Below are positions 6,754 to 12,350 of a DNA stretch of 15,365 nt, piece after piece. The notes beneath the pieces are model-generated. The model was not told the DNA's origin. It saw only the letters and a program-made list of their open reading frames with translations, and ran no database searches. The DNA is from JBEKTY01 sp049515555 (GTDB taxonomy: Bacteria > Planctomycetota > Planctomycetia > Pirellulales > Thermoguttaceae), in the NCBI GenBank assembly GCA_049515555.1, contig JBEKTY010000181.1, positions 1 through 15,365 on the forward strand, written 5' to 3'. Every line of letters begins with the position of its first letter. Position 1 is the first letter of the stretch. The position numbers and the translations under genes are program-made.

Positions 6754-7314
6754 TTACACTATCCCACTGATTTTGGAAATAGCTGAAAGAACGGATTTGC
6801 GTGACTCATTCTGTTCGTTGTCAGGCGTGACACCGAAGGCGTTTAGCCCTTTTGCCCGATTCATTTTGGCAACATCGCACAGAATGCCACCATCGTCACT
6901 CGCAACGAATACAATTCCAAATTTTACCGTCCTGTAAGAAAGCTTTTGCGCGAAGCCGACGATCCGTTTATCGGTGTCCGAATCCGCGCCGAGCAGATCG
7001 TCGTATGATACGGGCTCGGCTTCCTTTGAAAGCTCAATCTCCTTACAGCCCGCCGCTAAGAGACTCGCGAGTCGCTTCCGCGCAGCCTTTGCCCACCGTT
7101 CCTTGTCGGGATTCTCGAAATGTCCACGGATTTCCTTCTTTACTTCTACAGGAACAAACGTAGTCCAGTCGACACCGCAATAAAGCGCGCGCGGAATTCG
7201 CTCAGATGGCGGCCAGTTCCCGATTCGTTCTACCATTTCTTCAAAGTATTTCTGGATATCCCAATAGCGTTCACTCATTAGAAAAGATGTGTCGTAGATT
7301 ATCGCGACTCGCAT
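6754..7314 (-). CDS. PIN-domain protein (putative ribonuclease)
   Basis: A 186-residue protein with PIN-fold landmarks: N-terminal strand AIIYDTSFL with Asp8, VPVEVKKEI with Glu57, DSDTDKRIVGFA with Asp112/114/115, and FVASDDGG with Asp140/141. These acidic residues normally bind metal for RNA cleavage in the PIN family. ATG 7314 is chosen because GGAAAGG lies six bases upstream (7321-7327 on the minus strand). Its base composition is visibly more AT-rich than the flanking genes, suggesting separate acquisition. No small antitoxin partner lies beside it; a VapBC toxin would be shorter (~130 residues) and paired, so this is more likely a stand-alone PIN protein. Upstream on the same strand is a broken PLD-like gene. 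Confidence 0.72.
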   Translation of the reverse strand: MRVAIIYDTSFLMSERYWDIQKYFEEMVERIGNWPPSERIPRALYCGVDWTTFVPVEVKKEIRGHFENPDKERWAKAARKRLASLLAAGCKEIELSKEAEPVSYDDLLGADSDTDKRIVGFAQKLSYRTVKFGIVFVASDDGGILCDVAKMNRAKGLNAFGVTPDNEQNESRKSVLSAISKISGIV

Positions 7315-7345
7315 TTGTAGCCTTTCCGTACACTGGTTTTTCGAT

Positions 7346-7643
7346 TCATGGGTTACACGCAGCACACGGCTTCTTCCCGGCCTGGATCGCCTCGTCCCGC
7401 GTATTGTACCTGACGAGGTTCTCCTCCACAATCTTCGCCGCCGACTTGCAATCCGCCCGGTGGAAGACCTCCGACCGCTTCGAGGCGACGTAGCCCTCGG
7501 CCGCGGGATTCGTCGCCGGTGCAACAGGGTCGGGCGATTCCGCCCGGTGCGCTTGGGAGTACCTGCACGCCCCGCTTGTGCGCGTCCACGAGCGCCTCGG
7601 CGATGGGCGCGCTGGTGAAACTGTAGGGTTGGACGCTCTGATC
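7346..7643 (-). pseudogene. Decayed phospholipase-D-like nuclease with zinc-ribbon-like tail
   Basis: Read on the minus strand, 7643 to about 7555 encodes VQPYSFTSAPIAEALVDAH then KRGVQV, the typical N-terminal segment of Nuc-type PLD-like proteins. After a frame change around there, a second frame gives a Pro/Ala linker and YVASKRSEVFHRADCKSA, then ENLVRYNTRDEAIQ and KKPCAACNP with a stop at 7346-7348. That tail is the Cys/His motif (FHxxxC ... CxxC) found after PLD or thermonuclease domains in related proteins. The whole central part with the HKD catalytic motifs is missing and the two parts are in different frames. No start codon is evident: a TAG precedes the first part. This is therefore a deletion plus frameshift relic. 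Confidence 0.72.
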
Positions 7644-7678
7644 GGCGGCGGGAGCCGATCTACTTCGGCTTGGGGTTG

Positions 7679-7939
7679 CTAAACCATTTCCCCTGTCTTT
7701 CCGTCAATCCGGGCTTCTGCTGCCTTTATCGCTGCGTTGACAGCTTCACCAACGGTGGGAAACAACTTCGTCTTTGCATCTTCCCTCACCGTTTCCCAGC
7801 CAAGCATAGTTAGCGGTTCGTCTGTCAGTGAGAAGGCTCCGTAGAATTGACCGCCAACTAAGCCTCCGGCTTCCCAGACAAAGACTTCCTCGGCAACTAC
7901 CCAAGACCGGCGTCCATTATACTGGCGCATGATCCGCAT
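7679..7939 (-). CDS. Small hypothetical protein (86 aa)
   Basis: I do not recognise this protein. It is supported as a real gene by ATG 7939 with AAGGAG six bases upstream and a good promoter at 7984-8012. It starts basic (MRIMRQYNGRRSW), has a central hydrophobic, Gly-rich beta-like part (VFVWEAGGLVGGQFYGAF), and ends in an amphipathic helix (VGEAVNAAIKAAEARID). There are no Cys residues and no signal peptide. The composition fits a small soluble alpha/beta protein. It is upstream of, and on the same strand as, the broken PLD gene and the PIN gene, and lies inside the segment bounded by the two 76-bp repeats. Confidence 0.65.
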   Translation of the reverse strand: MRIMRQYNGRRSWVVAEEVFVWEAGGLVGGQFYGAFSLTDEPLTMLGWETVREDAKTKLFPTVGEAVNAAIKAAEARIDGKTGEMV

Positions 7940-7983
7940 TCTTTTCTCCTTCCAGTTAGGTGGGGAATACTCTGGCCGCCCTC

Positions 7984-8012
7984 ATTATACTGGAAAGGCG
8001 CTGCCTCGCCAA
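7984..8012 (-). promoter_or_regulatory. Putative sigma70 promoter for the 86-aa gene
   Basis: On the minus strand, TTGGCG (8007-8012) and a perfect TATAAT (7984-7989) are separated by 17 bp. The predicted start is near 7977, giving a leader of about 38 bases to ATG 7939. Confidence 0.6.
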
Positions 8013-8106
8013 CGACAGGTCGATCACTTGAATCCGTGGCCGCGCTACCCAACGGACCTAGGCCCTAATCTTGTGCTGGACAGCTTCCAGGTAATCGGAA
8101 GGATAA

Positions 8107-8188
8107 GGGGACGGGCGCATATAATGGGTAGTCTGGTGAACCGGTGCATCGTATCATGCCCAGTATATGCGCCGGTCCCCTTTATTCC
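8107..8188. repeat. 76-bp palindromic repeat, copy 2, with intact ends
   Basis: This copy has 17-base inverted ends with one mismatch: GGGGACGGGCGCATATA at 8107-8123 and TATATGCGCCGGTCCCC at 8164-8180, enclosing a 40-base middle. It matches copy 1 at 6616-6691. A short imperfect tandem of CCCTTTGTTCC-like units follows at about 8177-8215. Confidence 0.9.
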
Positions 8189-8227
8189 CTTTGTTCCCCT
8201 TTGTTCCTTTGTTCCTGCCTGCGGCGG

Positions 8228-8443
8228 GACGCTGAAAGCGTCTAACAACGTAGCCCAGGGTAAGCGCAGCGGCGTAGCCGCGAAGCGCCACCCTGGGTTC
8301 GGGTTCAACAACCGCCTTTCAACCCTGAAGGGGTTGCACAATCGGCTGTGGAACCCTTTCAGGGTTCACTGCTTCCCCCCAACCACCAACCCAGGGCGGC
8401 GCTGCGCTTGCCCTGGGCTATGTTGTTTAACCGCTTCGCGGTT
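8228..8443. repeat. Cluster of small hairpins and two CCCAGGG...CCCTGGG palindromes
   Basis: The hairpins in order are: GACGCT-GAA-AGCGTC (8228-8242); a 46-base palindrome bounded by CCCAGGGT/ACCCTGGG with inner GCGGC/GCCGC (about 8254-8297); CAACCC/GGGTTG (8320-8336); GAACCC/GGGTTC (8351-8367); CCCAGGGC/GCCCTGGG (about 8391-8417); and AACCGC-TTC-GCGGTT (8429-8443). The two CCCAGGG palindromes are also inverted copies of each other, sharing the flanking AACAAC(G/A)TAG. No credible gene lies in 7940-8550 apart from the promoter and repeats. Confidence 0.82.
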
Positions 8444-8524
8444 GGGCCGATCTAGCGCGATCGGAACGAAAACAGCCCAATCGTCCGCCCCTCTTTTTCC
8501 TGCATTTGGAGCCGAGTTTTAGCA

Positions 8525-8541
8525 GGCACACTCCGTGTGCC
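8525..8541. repeat. Hairpin GGCACAC-TCC-GTGTGCC
   Basis: A perfect 7-bp stem with a 3-base loop, just beyond the stop of the binding-protein gene (minus strand). It may end transcription of that operon, but no U-run follows in either direction, so a repeat element is equally likely. Confidence 0.6.
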
Positions 8542-8546
8542 GTCCG

Positions 8547-8650
8547 CTTGTCACTCGCGGACCAGCCCCGCCGTTTCGCCGGTCCTGGCGGGCACCGTTC
8601 GCCCTTGGCTTATTGTACCGATCCGCACGGATCGAACCAGTCCGCCCAGG
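8547..8650. repeat. Dispersed ~100-bp repeat, copy C
   Basis: Third copy of the repeat at 4557 and 5256, in the same orientation. Here its minus strand forms the last ~30 codons and stop of the binding-protein fusion gene. It contains a perfect GATCCGCACGGATC palindrome near 8630 that the other copies keep only partly. Confidence 0.88.
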
Positions 8651-11600
8651 TTGTCCCACGCTGCGGGTCCGGCCACGCCTTCCCAGGGCGATTGCGACCG
8701 CACGGCGTCCTGGATGCGGGCGCGGTTGAGGCCTGCCTGGCGAACGGCGGCGACGGTCCGCCGCACGGCATCGTAGGCGTGCGCCGCGGCATAGTCGGGC
8801 GGCGACCCGCTGCGACGGCTGAAATTCGCGGCGAACGCCGTGCCTGCCGCGCCCGGCTCGAACAGCAGCGGAAACAGCACGCCTTCCGCCGCCGCGCCGG
8901 CCTCGATCACGAAGCGGCTGCGGCCCATGGCCGGACCGCCGAACACGAGCCCCCGGTAACCACCGTCACGCAGGGCCTTGACCCACCGCGCCGAGTCGGC
9001 TGCGCCGGCCGCCAGCAGCACCGCTTCAGCCCCCGACCGGCCGACGCGCGACGCCAGCTCCGCGGCGTCGGTCGTCCGCGGGTTGCACTCGAACTGCAAG
9101 CGCGGCGCCAAACGCAACTTCGCCAGGCATCTGACCAGCTCCTCGGTGAACACGCGGGCGTCGTGCCCGTCGGCCGAGACGATCACCAGCGGCTTGCCGC
9201 CGGCGCGTGTCGCCATGTCGTCGGCCAGGATGGGGGCCAGCAAATCGTCGCCGGGCACACACGAGAAGATCCACGGGACATTGGCACGATTGACCGTCTT
9301 GTCCGTGCTGAACGGATTGAGCAGCGTCAGGCGGGCCTTGACGGCCACTTGCTCGGCCAGGTGCGTCGATGGGCCGTCGATGCCCCCCACGACGGCCCAC
9401 ACCTGGTCGTCGTAGACCAGGCGGGCCAGCCGGGCCGCACCCGACTTCCACGGGTCTTGCGACCAGGCGGCAATGAGCCGGAAGGGTTTGCCCTGGTAGC
9501 CGCCGGCGGCGTTCGCCTCCTCGACGGCCATCTGCGCGGCCAGCCACGCCGCGCCGCCTTCCGCGTCGGCCGGGTCGCCGGGACCGAAGTAACCGATGCG
9601 GACCTCCGCGAGGCCCTGCGCCGCCGCGGCCTCGCGCCCCGGACCGGCGTAGTCGGTCGGGCGCTGCATGCGATCGAAGAAGGGCGTGGCAGCAGCGGGC
9701 GCGCCGGCCGGCGCCGGCCGGGTGGGCGGCAGGCCCAGCTCCGAGCGCGTGTAGTAGTTCCACTTGCCCTGCTCGCGTTTGGCCAGGAAGACTTCACCCA
9801 TGTTGTCCAGAACGGCGCTGAACGTGATCTCGCCCGTCGCCCCCTTCCAGGGCTCCGTGCGGTAGGCGATCACGTCGCGAATCCTGGCCCGGTTGAGGCC
9901 GGCGGCTTGGATCGCCCAAATGAGCATCTGCATGCCGTCGTAGGCGTGCGCGGCATAGGTTTCCGGCTCGTCGCCGAACTGTTTCTGGAAAGCCTTGCGG
10001 AAGGTGCGGAAGGTTTCATCGTTTCTCGCGGGGTTCCAAGGGAAGGTGCAAGCGACGCCCTCGGCGTTGGGACCGGCCAGGCGGACGAACTCGTCCGAGA
10101 CGCAGCGGTCGCAGGCGAAGAAGGGCTGTTTCATGCCCCGGCTCCGCATGGCATTGAGGATCCGGGCGCCGTCGGCCGCATCGCCCCAATGCACAACGGC
10201 GTCCAATTTCTCCTGCGCCAGGCGCTCCAATTGCAGCGAATAATCCTTTGAGCCGACGGGGTACGCCATTTCGAGAATGATCGGGTGTTCCAGCCGCCGG
10301 CTGCTGTCGACGATCTTGCGGACGCCAAAACGGCCATAGCGGTTGCTCGCCCGGATGATCCCCACGCGATCGAGTCCGAGCTTGCGGTACAGGTACTCGA
10401 CCAGCAGGTAGTTCATCTGCCGGTCGTCGTTGATGACGCGACAGGTCCAGGGGATGTTGGTTTCGATGTACGTGGGGTCGGTATCGGCCGTATTCATCAC
10501 CAGGATCTCGGCTTTCAGCGCCACGCGGATGGCGATGTGGCTGTTGGCGCCGTCGACGGATCCGAGGATTGCCCACACCTTGTCCTTGTAAGCCAGGTTG
10601 ATGATTTCGTTGCCCGAGGAGCCCCACAGTCCGTTATCGTTGTGGACGGCCAGCTCGAAGGGAATCTTCCGCTGCCGGTAACCACCCTTGGCATTGGCCT
10701 CTTGGACGGCCAACTGGGCGCCCTGCAGCATCCGCGTGCCGAGGTTCTCCTCGTGACTCTTGCCGCCGGTGGCAACCGAGACGGTGGACTTGATGGGGCC
10801 GATGAAACCGATCTTGACCGATTTCAGATCGTCCGGCTCGGGGATGGTCCGTCCCGGTCCGGTGTATTCCATCTGGGTCAGGAAGAACTCCTTGTAGGGT
10901 TTCAGATGGTGGAAGGGGGCCAATTCCTTGGCGATATGGGCGTATTTCTCGGCCGTCTTCAGCTTGAGGCTCGGCGTCTGGTAAGGATTGAGCGAATCGA
11001 TCTCCCGGAGGACCTGGGCGATTTCCGGAGTGAGATCAAGGGGCGGCTTTTCGCGCGGCCGTGCGGCCGCAGGACTGGGATGAGCCGTGTCGTCTGCCTT
11101 CCCGGCCGTGTGGGCTGCCTTCTGGCTGGCGCTGTGGTGGGAGCGTCGCTTCTGAACGCCCGCGTAGTAGCCGTCGCCGATGGCCCAGCCCAGGCCCTTG
11201 GAGGTGGCCACCCAAACGTCGTGGCCATCGATGTCCACGCCCAGGACATAGTTGTGCGGCACCGCGCGATCCATGTCGACCGCCTCGAGAACCTTGCCGC
11301 CGCGGTACACCACGGCCCGGCCGCGAAGCGTCTGGGGATCGCGGGTGTAGCTGACTACGGTATCGGTGGGGAAATCGGCGACCACGCCCAGCCCCTTGTC
11401 GGTCGCGAACCACGCCTCGTTGGCGCTGCGGGCCCGGACGAAATTGGTGAAATCGCTGGGGAAACCGGTTTCGTGCGCGTACAATCCGCGCCAGTGTCGC
11501 CCGTCGTAGCGGCTGTTGCCGAAATAGGTGGAAACCCACATCACGCCGTCGACATGACTGGCGGCGGTAGTGATGACGTGGACCAGCCCGTCATCGCGAT

Positions 11601-12336
11601 ACAGATCGATTTCCATTTCGTGGTCGGGGTCGAGATAGGGTTTCCAACGTTCGGTGGCCACGTCGAACTCGAGGACGCCGCTGCCCCAGACGGCCAGATA
11701 GACCTTGCCGCTTTGCTTATCGTAGGAGGCGCCGTAGTTCCAGATTTCCTCCATGGGGGCGTTCTTCTCGGTGAAGATCGTCCACTGCCCGCTGATCGTG
11801 TTATAGCGGCTGGCCCCCGCCGTGGTGGCGGCCCAAATGTTGTCGTCCTGGACGGCGATGCCATAGACGACGTCGTTGGCCAGACCGCTGTTGAGCTGGT
11901 TGAAATGGTCGAATCGCCCGGCGGTGAAGCGGGCCACCCCGCCGCCGAACAGTCCCAGCCACACGTCGCCCGTCTTCTTGTCGACGTCCAGCGCCGTGAT
12001 GGCCCGCCACGGAAGGCCGTCTTTCTCCTTCCAGCTTCGAATGGCCCCGCTGCGCTTGTCGAGGCACGCCAGGCCGTCCTCGGTGCCGATCCACACCCGG
12101 GGGCCGTCGGCCTTGACGGCGAAGACATGCTCGTTGGGCAAGCCGTCCTTGGTCGTGAAATGCTGCCAGTGCGTATAGACGTACGGCAGGTCCTCGGCCG
12201 TGACGGCAGTCGGCCCCGCAGCCGTCGCCCCGGGGGGAATCGCGCCGTCGGCGCCAAGCGACACTTGCGCCCCGGCGACGCTCAACACGAATAAGCCGAA
12301 CCAGCGGAGGGCCGAGTTTCCACAAAAGGCTCTCAT
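8551..12336 (-). CDS. Secreted sensor-type beta-propeller fused to two LivK-like binding domains
   Basis: A 1261-residue protein. The signal peptide is ALRWFGLFVLSVAGAQ, cleaved near residue 29. Residues ~45-390 are a propeller of the two-component-regulator (Reg_prop) type, with recurring TTKDGLPNEHVFAV, VWIGTEDGLA, DVWLGLFGGGVARF and DVWVATSKGLGWA blades. After a His/Ala/Pro linker (~395-435), two type-1 periplasmic binding domains follow at about 507-868 and 912-1245. They are paralogous: both contain VKIG(F/Y)-type openings, AVQEANAKGGYR/AVEEANAAGGYQ, WAILGSVDGANSH/WAVVGGIDGPSTH and AGLNRARI. No membrane helix, kinase or permease is attached. ATG 12336 has GAGGAAA seven bases upstream; ATG 12351 is an alternative that shares one base with the preceding stop (TGATG). 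A ligand such as an amino acid or small carboxylate is possible but unproven. The last ~25 residues coincide with repeat copy C. Confidence 0.87.
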   Translation of the reverse strand: MRAFCGNSALRWFGLFVLSVAGAQVSLGADGAIPPGATAAGPTAVTAEDLPYVYTHWQHFTTKDGLPNEHVFAVKADGPRVWIGTEDGLACLDKRSGAIRSWKEKDGLPWRAITALDVDKKTGDVWLGLFGGGVARFTAGRFDHFNQLNSGLANDVVYGIAVQDDNIWAATTAGASRYNTISGQWTIFTEKNAPMEEIWNYGASYDKQSGKVYLAVWGSGVLEFDVATERWKPYLDPDHEMEIDLYRDDGLVHVITTAASHVDGVMWVSTYFGNSRYDGRHWRGLYAHETGFPSDFTNFVRARSANEAWFATDKGLGVVADFPTDTVVSYTRDPQTLRGRAVVYRGGKVLEAVDMDRAVPHNYVLGVDIDGHDVWVATSKGLGWAIGDGYYAGVQKRRSHHSASQKAAHTAGKADDTAHPSPAAARPREKPPLDLTPEIAQVLREIDSLNPYQTPSLKLKTAEKYAHIAKELAPFHHLKPYKEFFLTQMEYTGPGRTIPEPDDLKSVKIGFIGPIKSTVSVATGGKSHEENLGTRMLQGAQLAVQEANAKGGYRQRKIPFELAVHNDNGLWGSSGNEIINLAYKDKVWAILGSVDGANSHIAIRVALKAEILVMNTADTDPTYIETNIPWTCRVINDDRQMNYLLVEYLYRKLGLDRVGIIRASNRYGRFGVRKIVDSSRRLEHPIILEMAYPVGSKDYSLQLERLAQEKLDAVVHWGDAADGARILNAMRSRGMKQPFFACDRCVSDEFVRLAGPNAEGVACTFPWNPARNDETFRTFRKAFQKQFGDEPETYAAHAYDGMQMLIWAIQAAGLNRARIRDVIAYRTEPWKGATGEITFSAVLDNMGEVFLAKREQGKWNYYTRSELGLPPTRPAPAGAPAAATPFFDRMQRPTDYAGPGREAAAAQGLAEVRIGYFGPGDPADAEGGAAWLAAQMAVEEANAAGGYQGKPFRLIAAWSQDPWKSGAARLARLVYDDQVWAVVGGIDGPSTHLAEQVAVKARLTLLNPFSTDKTVNRANVPWIFSCVPGDDLLAPILADDMATRAGGKPLVIVSADGHDARVFTEELVRCLAKLRLAPRLQFECNPRTTDAAELASRVGRSGAEAVLLAAGAADSARWVKALRDGGYRGLVFGGPAMGRSRFVIEAGAAAEGVLFPLLFEPGAAGTAFAANFSRRSGSPPDYAAAHAYDAVRRTVAAVRQAGLNRARIQDAVRSQSPWEGVAGPAAWDNLGGLVRSVRIGTISQGRTVPARTGETAGLVRE

Positions 12337-12350
12337 TGGCTTTCCTCGCA

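Noticed and set aside
6614..6937. 107-codon plus-strand frame overlapping the PIN gene
   Set aside because: It begins inside the 76-bp repeat and continues antisense to the PIN gene; no ribosome site or domain.
7403..7415. Fourth copy of the dispersed repeat (TATTGTACC near 7405)
   Set aside because: Only nine bases match; this stretch encodes VRYNT in the PLD relic, so the match is by chance.
8045..8341. 98-codon minus-strand frame through the hairpin cluster
   Set aside because: It is entirely made of palindromic repeats and has no ribosome site; frames like this arise wherever such repeats occur.
8228..8443. CRISPR array
   Set aside because: The palindromes differ in sequence and spacing, no constant repeat-spacer pattern exists and no cas gene is nearby.
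8622..8650. Minus-strand promoter within the dispersed repeat (TACAAT)
   Set aside because: The -10-like hexamer is conserved in all copies, but copies A and C have no acceptable -35 at 17 bp (copy B has TTGGTT only), and in copy C it lies within coding sequence.
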